The translations under genes were made by a program, and so were the position numbers. The notes beneath the pieces were generated by a model. That model saw only the letters and a program-made list of their open reading frames with translations, was not told the DNA's origin and searched no databases. From NCBI GenBank assembly GCA_017545865.1, contig JAFWXO010000025.1, forward strand, positions 1 through 64,000: a stretch of 64,000 bases of DNA, read 5' to 3'. Positions 6,962-16,274 of this stretch are shown here, one piece after another (position 1 is the first letter of the stretch; each line of letters begins with the position of its first letter). This stretch comes from Clostridia bacterium (GTDB taxonomy: Bacteria; Bacillota; Clostridia; Christensenellales; Borkfalkiaceae).

Positions 6962-7773
6962 TAGAAGACGTTCGTCGGCTTGCTGATGATCTTCATATTT
7001 TCGATATATCGGTTATATCTGGTGTTCGCCCTCGCGGTAAAACCATAGATTTTACCCGCTGTGGAAGAAGAAGTAGCGGTTTTTTATTCGTTTGTGATGG
7101 GGAAGTTACTTTTGTAGACGAACAGCGCAAAACGACCGTTGTAACAAATGGCGAGTTGGCGTTTTTGCCCAAGGGCAAGAAATATCGTTTGGAATACACT
7201 GCTCCAAACACTACTTTCGTTGTGGTAAATTTTGATTTGTGCGATAAAGAAAATAAAGATATTTCTTTGTTTGAAGATATTGTCCTGCTTGCAAAAGACG
7301 ACGTTCGTATCGCAAAAATAATGACAAATTTCGAACCTTGCAGTACTTCAAAAACAACCGAAACCACACTTCGCAAAAAAGAATTGATGTACCGATTGCT
7401 TGGAACGATCTTTGCGCCGAGATTTTCTTTGGCGACGAGAAGTGAGATAAGCAAGCAAATTTCAGACGGCGTTTATTTGTTAGAGCAAACCTATCTTGAA
7501 AACTTGCCGATCACTAAATACGCCGAGGCGAGCCACGTTAGCGTGAACACTTTTAGAAACGCTTTTCAAAAAGAATTTGGAACTTCTCCGCTCAAGTATC
7601 GCAATCACTTGAGAATTGAAAGGGCAAAGGAATTATTAAGCGAGAGTGGGTTCACGGTAGCAGAAGCGGCTTATGCTAGCGGATTTGAAAACATAGGATA
7701 TTTTTGCCGATATTATAGGCAGATTACAGGCGAATCCCCAGGGGATACGAAAAGAAAATATCACGATAAATAA
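6958..7773 (+). CDS. AraC-family transcriptional regulator
   Basis: The ATG at 6958 overlaps the previous stop (ATGA) and has a GGAGG site at 6946-6950; the protein is 271 residues. The N-terminal ~130 residues look like a cupin sensing domain (GELAFLPKGKKYRLEYT). The C-terminal ~100 residues carry the double helix-turn-helix: ITKYAEASHVSVNTFRNAFQKEFG and GFTVAEAAYASGFENIGYFCRYYRQITGESP. As the last gene of the Fe-S protein operon it probably controls that operon, possibly through the direct repeats at 4806-4851. The inducer is unknown. Confidence 0.9.
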   Translation: MIEDVRRLADDLHIFDISVISGVRPRGKTIDFTRCGRRSSGFLFVCDGEVTFVDEQRKTTVVTNGELAFLPKGKKYRLEYTAPNTTFVVVNFDLCDKENKDISLFEDIVLLAKDDVRIAKIMTNFEPCSTSKTTETTLRKKELMYRLLGTIFAPRFSLATRSEISKQISDGVYLLEQTYLENLPITKYAEASHVSVNTFRNAFQKEFGTSPLKYRNHLRIERAKELLSESGFTVAEAAYASGFENIGYFCRYYRQITGESPGDTKRKYHDK

Positions 7774-7789
7774 ACAGTTTATAACTTTA

Positions 7790-7820
7790 AAAACGGCTTG
7801 AAATTTCAAGCCGTTTTTTT
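7790..7820 (+). terminator. Terminator after the AraC gene
   Basis: A perfect 28-base palindrome (AAAACGGCTTGAAA and its complement) is followed by a T run, 17 bases beyond the AraC stop. Confidence 0.85.
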
Positions 7821-7857
7821 ACTAAAACGTTTTGATTAAGTTCGCGTTTATTTAACA

Positions 7858-7886
7858 AAAAACACCCGTCAACGATGGGTGTTTTT
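7858..7886 (-). terminator. Terminator of the rhamnosidase gene
   Basis: The stem ACACCC/GGGTGT (7862-7867, 7877-7882) with a 9-base loop is followed on the minus strand by TTTTTGTT. It lies just past the rhamnosidase stop. Confidence 0.75.
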
Positions 7887-7899
7887 ATGTGCTTATATT

Positions 7900-10461
7900 T
7901 TAAACTTTTATGGTGTGGATTCCTGGCGATAATTCTATAAGTTGTTTGTTTGGAAGTTCTACAATTGCCGTTGTATCAAACGGCACGGAAACGGTTACTT
8001 GATAACCGCTGTCAGTTTGTTTCCACCCAGTTTCAATAGTTCCCATAGGAGAATTATATTTCATAGAAACGTGCGAAAAACGGCTATCGAACTCTGGGCG
8101 GATTTTGAAAGACTTAAATCCAGGAGAAGTTTGGTTTAAACCGCAGATATGCTCGTACATCCATTGAACGATACATCCATAGGTATAATGGTTTAGAGAG
8201 TTCATACCCGTATCTGAAATTTTTCCGTTTGGAAGAACGGAATTCCAACGTTCCCAAATGGTTGTTGCGCCCATTTTTACCTCATAAAGCCAACTTGGAA
8301 AGTCGTTTTGAAAAAGTAGAGTATACGCCGTTTGGCTATAACCTGCATCAGATAAACTTTTACAAAGGAAGGGTGTTCCAACAAAGCCTGTATTAAGATG
8401 CAAATCGTTATCTTCTAAAAGGTTTATAAGCGTTTTTGCTACGGTAGGGCGTTGCTCTTCTTCTGCTAAATCAAAGGCAAGCGCTAAAACGTGAGCGGTT
8501 TGAGTGCGGATACGGAGAGTTCCGTCTTGGTTAAAGTATGCCTTTTGTATAGCATCTTTGGTGCGACTAACAATGTTTTGGTAATAAATTGCGTCGCCAG
8601 GGCGACCTAAAACGGTTGCCGTTTTGGCTACCAACTGCGCTGAGTATTTTAGATAAGCGGAGGCAACGAAAGTGGTATCCGTACCGCCGTAGAGATTATC
8701 TTCTTGGTTTGGATCTCCGTCAAGCGCAAGCCAATCCCCAAACTTGAAGCCGTGTTCCCACAAGCCGTCACCGTTGAGAACGGTACTGTCAATCCAGTTT
8801 ATCCAACCCGTCATACTTGGGTAGAATTCTTCTAAAATAGCGACGTCGCCATAATGTTCGTAAATAGTCCAAGGGATAATGACTGCGGCATCTCCCCAAG
8901 CGCAAGATCCGCCCCGCCAGAAAACGCTGAATTTATCGTAATCTTTAATAAATGAGGGGGCAACGTGGCCAACACGCCCACCAAATTCTTTTTGTTCAGT
9001 CCAAATATCTCGCAAATATTTGCGGTAAAAGGCGTAAGTGTCCATATTATAGCAAGCGGTTTTGCAAAACATTTGGGCATCGCCCGTCCAACCCATACGT
9101 TCATCGCGTTGTGGGCAGTCGGTTGGAACGTCTAAAAAGTTGTCTTTTTGGCTCCACTTAGCATTTAAATACAGTCTATTAATATTAGCGTCTGATGTGG
9201 TAAGAAAACCCGTTTCGTCTAAATCGGAGTAAACTACGCACCCCATAAAATCGTTTATATCGATAGGTTTGGTGTTGCCTGTAATTTTAACGTAGCGGAA
9301 ACCAAAAAAGGTGAAATACGGACTAACTATTGCTTTGTTTCCGTTTGAAACGTAAACAAATTCCGCTTTAGCACTGCGTAGGTTATCATTGTAAAAACAG
9401 CCGTCTTGAAGTATTTCGCCGTGTTGGAGTTTGATTATAGTACCCGCTGGCTCGTTGACGCTAAATGAGAGCCAACCCGTGATATTTTGCCCAAGGTCAA
9501 TAACGGTTTCTCCAATAGGGGTGTGGATAAGTTCAACGGGTTTTATCGTTTCCTTAACCACAATGGGTAGAGATAAACGGTCGGCAAGCACGCCCACGCC
9601 GTCTGCGTTTGAAGAAGCCATATAATCCCAACCGCTATCGTCAAAATTCGGCTTAGACCAATCGGAAATTGATAGCCGAGCGTCATAAACTTCGCCACCG
9701 TAGATACTATCTTCAACGATAGGTGAAGGGGTACAACGCCAACTTTCATCCGTGGTGATTATTTGCTCGGTACCGTCAGCCAAAGTTAGGCGAAGTTCCG
9801 CTTTGAGTAGGTATTTATCGATAAAAGGGGTTTGCGCTCGATGGGCGCGAGAACCGCCGAAAGTAGCCTTATACCAGCCATTGCCCATCATTAACCCCAA
9901 AACGTTGTTGCCGTTTAAAAGATATTGGGTTAAATCGTAGGTGTAAATTTGCCCTAAACGGTCTATTTGCGTACAGCCAGGGGCAAAAAAATCGTTGCCT
10001 ACCTTACTTCCGTTAACTTCTAAATGGTAAAGACCTAAACCTATAATATATAGTCGCGCTTTTTTAACGTTCGCCGTTTGAAAGGTTTTACGGATATAGG
10101 GGCTTTTTGTCCAAGGCGGTGTAATCCACTTGCCTTGTAAACGTTCGCCCAACTTGCCCGTTTCAAAGTAGTTTACTTTTGAAATTGCAGTATCGCCACC
10201 GTCGCCCCAAACTTGAACTGTCCAGTAGTATGCTGTTCGTGGGGATAGTTTAAAAGGTAGTTTTACGCCCGTACAGGAAAGGTTGGTTTCGGCGCTATCG
10301 TATATAATTTGAGTCATCGTTTGGTCTAACGCCACCACAACGCGAGCCTTAGTTTGTTTTTGAGAAAGGTTACTTTCCGTCGTCCAAGAAACGGTAGCGT
10401 AGTCCATAGCAAAACCCAAAGGCGAGGCAATATGGTTAGTTTTACAGTTAAAAATATTCAT
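7900..10461 (-). CDS. Alpha-L-rhamnosidase (GH78)
   Basis: The ATG at 10461, with an AAAGGAG site, gives 853 residues, the normal GH78 length. The order is an N-terminal fibronectin-like region, a Bac_rhamnosid_N-type carbohydrate-binding domain (YIIGLGLYHLEVNGSKVG; NVLGLMMGNGWYKATFG), a beta-sandwich (VIDLGQNITGWLSF), then the (alpha/alpha)6 catalytic barrel with DCPQRDERMGWTGDAQ, FGDWLALDGDP and a C-terminal beta domain. There is no signal peptide, so it acts inside the cell on imported rhamnosyl oligosaccharides or glycosides. It releases L-rhamnose from pectic or flavonoid substrates. An AraC gene lies upstream on the same strand and a sugar-acid operon faces it. Confidence 0.93.
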   Translation of the reverse strand: MNIFNCKTNHIASPLGFAMDYATVSWTTESNLSQKQTKARVVVALDQTMTQIIYDSAETNLSCTGVKLPFKLSPRTAYYWTVQVWGDGGDTAISKVNYFETGKLGERLQGKWITPPWTKSPYIRKTFQTANVKKARLYIIGLGLYHLEVNGSKVGNDFFAPGCTQIDRLGQIYTYDLTQYLLNGNNVLGLMMGNGWYKATFGGSRAHRAQTPFIDKYLLKAELRLTLADGTEQIITTDESWRCTPSPIVEDSIYGGEVYDARLSISDWSKPNFDDSGWDYMASSNADGVGVLADRLSLPIVVKETIKPVELIHTPIGETVIDLGQNITGWLSFSVNEPAGTIIKLQHGEILQDGCFYNDNLRSAKAEFVYVSNGNKAIVSPYFTFFGFRYVKITGNTKPIDINDFMGCVVYSDLDETGFLTTSDANINRLYLNAKWSQKDNFLDVPTDCPQRDERMGWTGDAQMFCKTACYNMDTYAFYRKYLRDIWTEQKEFGGRVGHVAPSFIKDYDKFSVFWRGGSCAWGDAAVIIPWTIYEHYGDVAILEEFYPSMTGWINWIDSTVLNGDGLWEHGFKFGDWLALDGDPNQEDNLYGGTDTTFVASAYLKYSAQLVAKTATVLGRPGDAIYYQNIVSRTKDAIQKAYFNQDGTLRIRTQTAHVLALAFDLAEEEQRPTVAKTLINLLEDNDLHLNTGFVGTPFLCKSLSDAGYSQTAYTLLFQNDFPSWLYEVKMGATTIWERWNSVLPNGKISDTGMNSLNHYTYGCIVQWMYEHICGLNQTSPGFKSFKIRPEFDSRFSHVSMKYNSPMGTIETGWKQTDSGYQVTVSVPFDTTAIVELPNKQLIELSPGIHTIKV

Positions 10462-10537
10462 ATTTAAAACTCCTTTGAGAAAAAATAATGCTTGCAACGA
10501 CTGCTACTATAAATCACGCCACAACTTTCTTGAAATG

Positions 10538-10566
10538 ATTATATCAAAAAGATAATTGATTGTAAA
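10538..10566 (-). promoter_or_regulatory. sigma-A promoter of the rhamnosidase gene
   Basis: The minus strand reads TTTACA (10566-10561), 17 bases, TATAAT (10543-10538), about 77 bases upstream of the start. The rhamnosidase can therefore be transcribed separately from the upstream AraC gene. The rest of this 193-base gap is AT-rich with no other clear feature. Confidence 0.7.
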
Positions 10567-10654
10567 TTAAAGTAATGAATCAAATGCTTAAATCGTTTAT
10601 TATATGTTAAATTAATAAAAGTTAATAATTGCCGTAAAACCAAAAGGGCTTATT

Positions 10655-11512
10655 TTATTGCTTTCTGAAAAAATTAGGGGTTACGTTGGTGTATTTTTTA
10701 AACAGTTTGTTAAAATTAACCGTGTTGTTAAAGCCACACTCAAGGGCAATTTCCAACATGTTTTTATCGGTGGTTTTTATTAGCGTTAAAGCCTGTTCAA
10801 TTCTTTTAATGCTGATATAATCCCAAATGGACATACCCATATATTTTTTAAAAACCGATGAGAAATAACAACGGCTATAAGCAACGTTTTTTACAATGCT
10901 GTCAAGGGTTAAATCTTCTTTATAATGAGTGTCAACGTAGTTTATCGCTTGCAATAGTTTTTGGTAGTTTTTCCTTTCGCTTTTGGTAAACTCCACCCCG
11001 TTATACGCGCGAGAAAACAAAATAAACAAAGCAGTTAAGTAACTACAAACGCAAGTTAGATAATCGCTGTTTTCTTGTTCAAATTCTTGTTTAATTTTCA
11101 AAATTAAGTTTATAATTTCTTCAACTTGCTCTTTCGAAAGAACGTTGTTTATCTTATTGCTCGTTAGCGGAAAGGACATCGTTAAAATTTTTATATAGTT
11201 TGAACTGGTTGCATTTTGAAGATTAGTATAAACGTAATACGGCGCAACGTGCAAGTTTAAAAGTTCCATACCACCGCTTTCAATATCCGTTATACAATGC
11301 GCTTCGTTTGGGCGAAAGAAGAAAATATCCCCTTCTTTTATAGGATAAACGCCGTTTTTCGTTTTATAACTACCCTTTCCACGCAAAACGAGTGAAATTT
11401 CTATTAGCGTGTGATAGTGAATTCGAATATTGTTTTTCCTTGGCAACGCACTCGACGTGAAAAGTCTTATCGCATCAATGCCGTTAAATTTAACTTCGTT
11501 TATGATTTCCAT
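10655..11512 (-). CDS. AraC-family regulator of the rhamnosidase/sugar-acid locus
   Basis: This 285-residue protein has an N-terminal cupin (RIHYHTLIEISLVLRGKGSYKTKNG; GDIFFFRPNEAHC) and a C-terminal AraC DNA-binding domain. The latter includes LTLDSIVKNVAYSRCYFSSVFKKYMG and NMLEIALECGFNNTVNFNKLFKKYTNVTP, about residues 193-280. It lies between the rhamnosidase and the divergent sugar-acid operon, so it is the likely activator of both. The direct repeats at 11590-11618 are candidate binding sites. The ligand is presumably a plant-derived sugar, which is inference from context. No clear terminator follows, so some read-through into the rhamnosidase is possible. Confidence 0.9.
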   Translation of the reverse strand: MEIINEVKFNGIDAIRLFTSSALPRKNNIRIHYHTLIEISLVLRGKGSYKTKNGVYPIKEGDIFFFRPNEAHCITDIESGGMELLNLHVAPYYVYTNLQNATSSNYIKILTMSFPLTSNKINNVLSKEQVEEIINLILKIKQEFEQENSDYLTCVCSYLTALFILFSRAYNGVEFTKSERKNYQKLLQAINYVDTHYKEDLTLDSIVKNVAYSRCYFSSVFKKYMGMSIWDYISIKRIEQALTLIKTTDKNMLEIALECGFNNTVNFNKLFKKYTNVTPNFFRKQ

Positions 11513-11589
11513 AATAAATAATTATATATTGCATTAAACAAAGTGTCAATAAAACAGTCGCATAAAACTTATAAACTCAAACAAAAAAT

Positions 11590-11618
11590 CGAAATATAGT
11601 TTTGAAATAACGAAATAT
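11590..11618 (+). promoter_or_regulatory. Directly repeated CGAAATAT sites, candidate AraC operator
   Basis: CGAAATAT occurs at 11590-11597 and again at 11611-11618, exactly 21 bases apart (two DNA turns), with a partial match TGAAATAA between them. They lie in the intergenic region between the AraC gene and the sugar-acid operon, upstream of a weak TACAAT -10 element (11647-11652) with no good -35. This layout fits activator-dependent transcription by the neighbouring AraC protein. Confidence 0.5.
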
Positions 11619-11689
11619 TATTCTATCCATTTTCAAAATAAGGTGGTACAATATAAATTGTAAAGATTAACTCATAGGAGATTTTTTAT

Positions 11690-13006
11690 ATGAAAGCGAG
11701 TGAACTTAAAATCACGGATATTAGGGTTGCCGATATTAATGGGCTTCCAAAACATATGATTTTATTAAAAGTTTACACTAACGACCCTGAAATCGTTGGC
11801 TACGGCGAAGTTAGAGACGCGTCAAGTTCCACTTATGCAAAAATGCTTAAAAGCCGTTTGGTTGGGGAAAACCCGTTAAACGTTGAAAAATTGTTTAATC
11901 GCATAAAGCAGTTTGGCGGACACTCTCGCCAAGGCGGTGGCGTTTCGGGAATAGAAATTGCGCTTTTTGATATTATAGGTAAATTTTATAAAGTCCCCGT
12001 ATATCAACTGCTCGGCGGAAAATATCGCGATAAAGTTCGCATTTATTGCGATACGGACGTTGACGGTAAACACACCGGCACGGATATGGGCAAAGCCTTA
12101 AAAAAGCGCATGGAAGACGGGTTTACCTTCTTAAAGATGGATTTAGGAATAGAGTTATTATACGATGAGCCCGGCACTCTCAACGCACCTATCGGCATGC
12201 TTGACGATTTTATCAAGTATAACGCCAAGGCAATTTCACACCAAAGCGGTTCGATAGACAAGTCTTTAATGTACGGCAAAAATTACGAAATATTCACTAT
12301 CCCCCATTACGCAACTGGTATTCACGTTACTGAAAAGGGGCTTGACTATCTTGAAAATTACGTAAAACAAGTTCGTGACGTGATAGGATATGAAGTTCCA
12401 CTCGCCATCGACCATTTCGGGCACGTTACGATTGAAGATGCTATCCGCTTTGCAAAAAGGCTTGAAAAATACAATATTGCTTGGATGGAAGACTTAGCGC
12501 CTTGGACTCAAACGGAGCATTTGAAAAAGTTTGCTCAAAATTCTTGCGTTCCGCTTTGCACGGGCGAAGATATTTATCTTGCGGATAATTACGAAAAGAT
12601 TATGCAAGCGGGCGTAAACGTAGTTCACCCCGATATGTTAACCGTTGGCGGTTTTATGGAGATGAAAAAGGTTGGAGCGCTTTGCGAAAAGTACGGCGTT
12701 TCCCTTGCAATACACATGGCTGAAAGCCCTATCGGTTTTATGGCGGCAATTCACGCTGCGGCTGCGCTTAAAAACGTGCTTGCGGTAGAATTCCACTCGG
12801 TAGACCACCCCGAGTGGTATAATCTCGTTAACCCCGCAATCAAACTTGAAAACGGGTTTATGAACGTTCCCGATGCTCCAGGGCTTGGCATTGAAAGTTT
12901 AAATGAAGAACTCATTAAAAAATTCAAAAAAGCAGATTGCGAAGAGCCCTGGGCTGAAACTTCGAACTGGGATAAAGAGTGGGCAAACGATAGAGAGTGG
13001 TCCTAA
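11690..13006 (+). CDS. Enolase-superfamily sugar-acid dehydratase (mandelate racemase/muconate lactonizing family)
   Basis: This 438-residue protein shows the MLE-like fold. A capping N-terminal domain ends near GIEIALFDIIGKFYKVPVYQ, followed by the barrel with FLKMDLG (about residue 148), metal ligands in AIDHFGHV, AWMEDLAPW and CTGEDIY, then NVVHPDMLTVGG and the general-acid His of IHMAES. The Asp-Glu-Glu ligands and the His support dehydration of an aldonic or uronic acid (galactonate, rhamnonate or mannonate type). The substrate is not resolvable from motifs. It is the first gene of an eight-gene operon and has a TAGGAGA ribosome site. A rhamnosidase nearby makes L-rhamnonate an attractive but unproven guess. 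Confidence 0.85.
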   Translation: MKASELKITDIRVADINGLPKHMILLKVYTNDPEIVGYGEVRDASSSTYAKMLKSRLVGENPLNVEKLFNRIKQFGGHSRQGGGVSGIEIALFDIIGKFYKVPVYQLLGGKYRDKVRIYCDTDVDGKHTGTDMGKALKKRMEDGFTFLKMDLGIELLYDEPGTLNAPIGMLDDFIKYNAKAISHQSGSIDKSLMYGKNYEIFTIPHYATGIHVTEKGLDYLENYVKQVRDVIGYEVPLAIDHFGHVTIEDAIRFAKRLEKYNIAWMEDLAPWTQTEHLKKFAQNSCVPLCTGEDIYLADNYEKIMQAGVNVVHPDMLTVGGFMEMKKVGALCEKYGVSLAIHMAESPIGFMAAIHAAAALKNVLAVEFHSVDHPEWYNLVNPAIKLENGFMNVPDAPGLGIESLNEELIKKFKKADCEEPWAETSNWDKEWANDREWS

Positions 13007-13015
13007 GGAGAAAAT

Positions 13016-13729
13016 ATGAAAAAAGTTTTAATTACAGGCTCAACTCAAGGAATAGGCAAAGCCTTGGCAACGGCTTTTGTAAATAGCGGTTACGAAGTTA
13101 TAGTTCACTGCTCTAAAGATATTGAAAAAGCAGAACGCGTTCGCGCGGAAATCAACGCTTATAAAGCAGTTGTTTGCGATTTATCTAATATGAGCGAAGT
13201 TGAAAACTTATATCAAAAAACGGGAGCGGTGGATTGTTTGATTTTAAACGCAAGCGTTCAGTATAAAGAATGTTGGATGGATATTACGGACGATACGTTT
13301 GATAAACAATTTGATGTGAACGTAAGGAGTACGCTTAAACTTATCCAAGCCTATTATCCTGCAATGAAGGAAAAGGGATTTGGACGTATCGTTACGATAG
13401 GTAGTGTAAATCAATATCGCAATCACCCTGAGTTGTCATTGTATTCAGCAACGAAATGCGCCGTGATGAAACTTGTCCAAGTAATTGCAAAGCAAGTTGC
13501 TCCTTTTGGGGTAACGGTCAACAACGTTGCGCCCGGGGCGATTGCTACACCGAGAAATGAAAGCGTTTACAACGATGATGAGCAACGCAAAGCGGTAGAA
13601 GCGGTAATTCCTATGGGAAGATTTGGAATGCCCGAAGATTGCGTAGGTGCGGTGCTTATGCTTTGTAGCGAACAAGGCTCGTATATTACGGGAACGGATA
13701 TTATTATAGACGGCGGAATGAGATTGTGA
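13016..13729 (+). CDS. Short-chain dehydrogenase/reductase (SDR)
   Basis: This 237-residue classical SDR has the cofactor motif GSTQGIGKAL (residues 7-16), the LNASVQ motif, catalytic Ser near TIGSVNQ, YSATK (Tyr and Lys), and NNVAPGAIATP. It probably oxidises a sugar or deoxy-sugar acid, or reduces a keto acid, with NAD(P). It begins 9 bases after the dehydratase stop with an AAGGAG site, and its stop overlaps the next start. It is annotated by pathway context rather than by a substrate-specific motif; a fatty-acid 3-oxoacyl-ACP reductase role is less likely here. Confidence 0.88.
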   Translation: MKKVLITGSTQGIGKALATAFVNSGYEVIVHCSKDIEKAERVRAEINAYKAVVCDLSNMSEVENLYQKTGAVDCLILNASVQYKECWMDITDDTFDKQFDVNVRSTLKLIQAYYPAMKEKGFGRIVTIGSVNQYRNHPELSLYSATKCAVMKLVQVIAKQVAPFGVTVNNVAPGAIATPRNESVYNDDEQRKAVEAVIPMGRFGMPEDCVGAVLMLCSEQGSYITGTDIIIDGGMRL

Positions 13730-14364
13730 AAATTGTACGGAAAAAATATAACAATTTACAATACGTAATTTCTTATCCCGACGAGTATGAAGAAGATAAA
13801 AAATACCCTGTTATCTTTCATACGCACGGGGCGGGTAGTCGCGGTACGCATTTAAGCTCACTCAATACTGACGTGCCTATTAAAAATAATCCCTCGGCGA
13901 ATACGTTTATTATCGTTTCACCGCAATGCTACGCAGATACTTGGTTTGAAATTTTTGAGCAACTGATAGAATTTTGTGAATATATTTATGAACAACCATT
14001 TACGGATCAAACGAGATTTTATTCGTCGGGGATAAGTATGGGCGGATATACGGCGTATCAACTGATGATGAGCCGACCGAATTTGTTTTCGGCAGGTATT
14101 GTTTGTTGCGGAGGCGGTATGTATTGGAATGCAGGCCGTTTGAAAGACATACCGTTGCGAATTTTTCACGGTGTAAAAGACACAACTGTATTGCCATACG
14201 AAAGCGAACATATGGTAAACAAAATCAATCAATGCGGTGGAAATGCAACTTTGATGTTGTATCCCGAATGCGATCATAACTGTTGGAATAAGGTATATAA
14301 AAATAAAGAAAATTTTGAGTGGCTTTTAAGTCATAAAAAGGAAAATAAAGATGAAAACGCTTGA
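13726..14364 (+). CDS. Alpha/beta hydrolase (esterase/PHB-depolymerase-like)
   Basis: This 212-residue protein starts with GTG at 13726, overlapping the SDR stop (GTGA). It has the alpha/beta-hydrolase layout: oxyanion-hole region FHTHGAGSRG (residues 31-40), nucleophile elbow GISMGG (about residue 102), acidic residue in FHGVKDTTV and catalytic His in ECDHNCW. It has no signal peptide, so it acts in the cytoplasm. In a plant-polysaccharide operon a carbohydrate esterase removing acetyl, feruloyl or methyl groups is plausible, but the substrate is unknown. Its end overlaps the next gene by 14 bases. Confidence 0.85.
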   Translation: MKIVRKKYNNLQYVISYPDEYEEDKKYPVIFHTHGAGSRGTHLSSLNTDVPIKNNPSANTFIIVSPQCYADTWFEIFEQLIEFCEYIYEQPFTDQTRFYSSGISMGGYTAYQLMMSRPNLFSAGIVCCGGGMYWNAGRLKDIPLRIFHGVKDTTVLPYESEHMVNKINQCGGNATLMLYPECDHNCWNKVYKNKENFEWLLSHKKENKDENA

Positions 14365-15352
14365 GTTTTGCTTAAATAATCTAATCGAACAAAAAACAGT
14401 ACAGAATATTTTTGTTCGTATAGGAAAGAACAATGAAATTCTTTACGATACGTATCGCGGCAAGGTAAACGAAACCACCCTTTTTGATATGGCATCAGTT
14501 ACTAAAATTATGGCAACGACATCGCTTGCGCTGATTGCGCTTGATAAAGGCTGGCTTTCCCTCGAAAATACGGTAAAAGATTTTTATCCCGATTGTCAAA
14601 AGGATATAACGATATTTAATTTATTAACGCATACGATTGGTATTGGACATAAGTCTTTGAATAAGGCTGGGAATACTTATGATAATATAGCCGAAAAGAT
14701 ATTAGAAATCCCGTTGGATATTTCTATAGGAGAAAATGTTTTATACAGTTGTCCAGGATTTATTTTACTTGGTAAAATTCTCGAAAAGGTATTTGGGCAA
14801 CGGTTGGATAATGCTTTCGATAATCTTATTTCAAAATCGCTCGAATTACAAAACACATCATTTTTGCCCAAATATAAAGAAAATTGCGTAAATGCGAATT
14901 TGAAAGAAGAGAAAAGGGGTGTAGTTAATGACTATAACTGTCAATATTTAGGCGGTGTAGCGGGAAACGCAGGCTTGTTTTCCAACGTTGCGGACATCAC
15001 GAAATATGTACAATGTTTGCTTAATAAGGGAATGCCTTTGTTTAGAGAAAAAATATTTGATAAAGCTGTACAGAATTATACGGCGGACAAAGACAAATCG
15101 CGTGGGCTTGGATTTTTATACGTGGATAAACGGTACGAACAAACGGGCGGACTGTTTCAAGACGGAGCAATCGGGCATTGCGGACATACGGGACAATCCA
15201 TTTTTGTTGATTACCGAACAGGATTATACGTAATTATTTTATCGGATGCGACCATATCAACTATCAAGAAATACGGACAAGAGCATTATGACGAAGTAAT
15301 GAACATGCGGAAAGAATTACATAGTGCTATTAGACAAGATTTGAAATTATAA
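14351..15352 (+). CDS. Serine hydrolase, class C beta-lactamase/DD-peptidase-like
   Basis: This 333-residue protein has the penicillin-binding-fold triad: SVTK (SxxK) near residue 49 inside DMASVTKIM, Tyr in YSCPGF around residue 133, and HCGHTGQS (HTG/KTG box) around residue 276. It lacks a signal peptide, which argues against a resistance or cell-wall enzyme. Intracellular members of this family are often esterases acting on acylated sugars or peptides. It overlaps the upstream esterase gene by 14 bases, has an AAGGAAAA site, and sits mid-operon. It may be a second esterase for decorated oligosaccharides. Confidence 0.85.
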   Translation: MKTLEFCLNNLIEQKTVQNIFVRIGKNNEILYDTYRGKVNETTLFDMASVTKIMATTSLALIALDKGWLSLENTVKDFYPDCQKDITIFNLLTHTIGIGHKSLNKAGNTYDNIAEKILEIPLDISIGENVLYSCPGFILLGKILEKVFGQRLDNAFDNLISKSLELQNTSFLPKYKENCVNANLKEEKRGVVNDYNCQYLGGVAGNAGLFSNVADITKYVQCLLNKGMPLFREKIFDKAVQNYTADKDKSRGLGFLYVDKRYEQTGGLFQDGAIGHCGHTGQSIFVDYRTGLYVIILSDATISTIKKYGQEHYDEVMNMRKELHSAIRQDLKL

Positions 15353-15365
15353 GGAGTAAATAATT

Positions 15366-16274
15366 ATGAACTTTAACGTAAGGGAAGAAATTATTGCTTT
15401 AACGCCACAATGGAAAGGGGAAAGACTGCCCGACGGTAGACCGAAAGTAGACGAAAAATACTTAAAAGCCTTGAAAACGCTTACTTTGGAAGAAGTATGG
15501 AAACCCATTTTCGTAAAGGGCTATGAAAGTCAATTCGAAGGTAGATTGCATACGCTCCACGACGACGGTAGAAAGCTGATCGGTCGCGCGGTTACGGCAA
15601 CGTATTGCCCGTTCCGTCCCGATTTAGACGAAGTAGTAAAAGACGTAGGCAGGAAAGAAGAACGTACGGGTACATACAATCAATGGGTTATTGATAATCT
15701 TATGGAATACGACGTTCCCGTTATCGATATGTACGATAAGATTTATAAAGGCACGTTTTTGGGCGGAAACCTTACCACCGCACTCAAAAATAAAACCAAG
15801 AACGAGAACGGCGGTGCGGTTATTTGGGGCGGTATTCGCGATACCGAGCAAATGAAGAAAATAGCAGATACGCAGGTATATTACCGTGGGATTGATCCTA
15901 CGCCCATTCGTCAATTTATCATGACGGGGTATAATACGCCTACGAGAATCGGCAACGCGATTTGTATGCCGGGCGACGTTGTTTTCGGCGCGGGTGGCGG
16001 CGTGTTATTTATCCCATCTCATCTCGTTGAAGAAGTTGTTGGTGGCGCTGCAAAAACGCAAGTTAAAGACTTGTTCGGTTTTGAAATGATTTCACTAAAC
16101 AAGTTCACTTCGGCGCAAATTGACAAAAATACTTGGACTAAAGAAATGCTAGACCTTCTTATGGACTTTATTGAAAAGGACGATAGAGCGGAACAATACC
16201 GCGGGCTTGACTGGTCACACGAATATGATTTAGCAATTAACGGAGATCCAAACGATACTCAATCGGCGTTATGA
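15366..16274 (+). CDS. RraA-like family protein (HMG/CHA-type aldolase-like)
   Basis: This 302-residue protein carries the RraA/4-hydroxy-4-methyl-2-oxoglutarate aldolase signature. The GGIRDTEQM motif (about residues 157-165) supplies the Arg and Asp for pyruvate and metal binding, and the phosphate/anion loop is near CMPGDVVFGAGGG. It is longer than RNase-E inhibitor RraA (~160 residues), with about 90 extra N-terminal residues, as in larger metabolic members. In this operon a pyruvate-releasing aldolase acting on a 2-keto-3-deoxy sugar acid would complete the pathway. That role is inferred. It begins 13 bases after the previous stop with AAGGAG. Confidence 0.8.
   Translation: MNFNVREEIIALTPQWKGERLPDGRPKVDEKYLKALKTLTLEEVWKPIFVKGYESQFEGRLHTLHDDGRKLIGRAVTATYCPFRPDLDEVVKDVGRKEERTGTYNQWVIDNLMEYDVPVIDMYDKIYKGTFLGGNLTTALKNKTKNENGGAVIWGGIRDTEQMKKIADTQVYYRGIDPTPIRQFIMTGYNTPTRIGNAICMPGDVVFGAGGGVLFIPSHLVEEVVGGAAKTQVKDLFGFEMISLNKFTSAQIDKNTWTKEMLDLLMDFIEKDDRAEQYRGLDWSHEYDLAINGDPNDTQSAL

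Noticed and set aside
6993-7454. 153-codon minus-strand frame inside the AraC gene
   Set aside because: It is antisense to a well-supported regulator; composition looks like reverse-complement coding bias.
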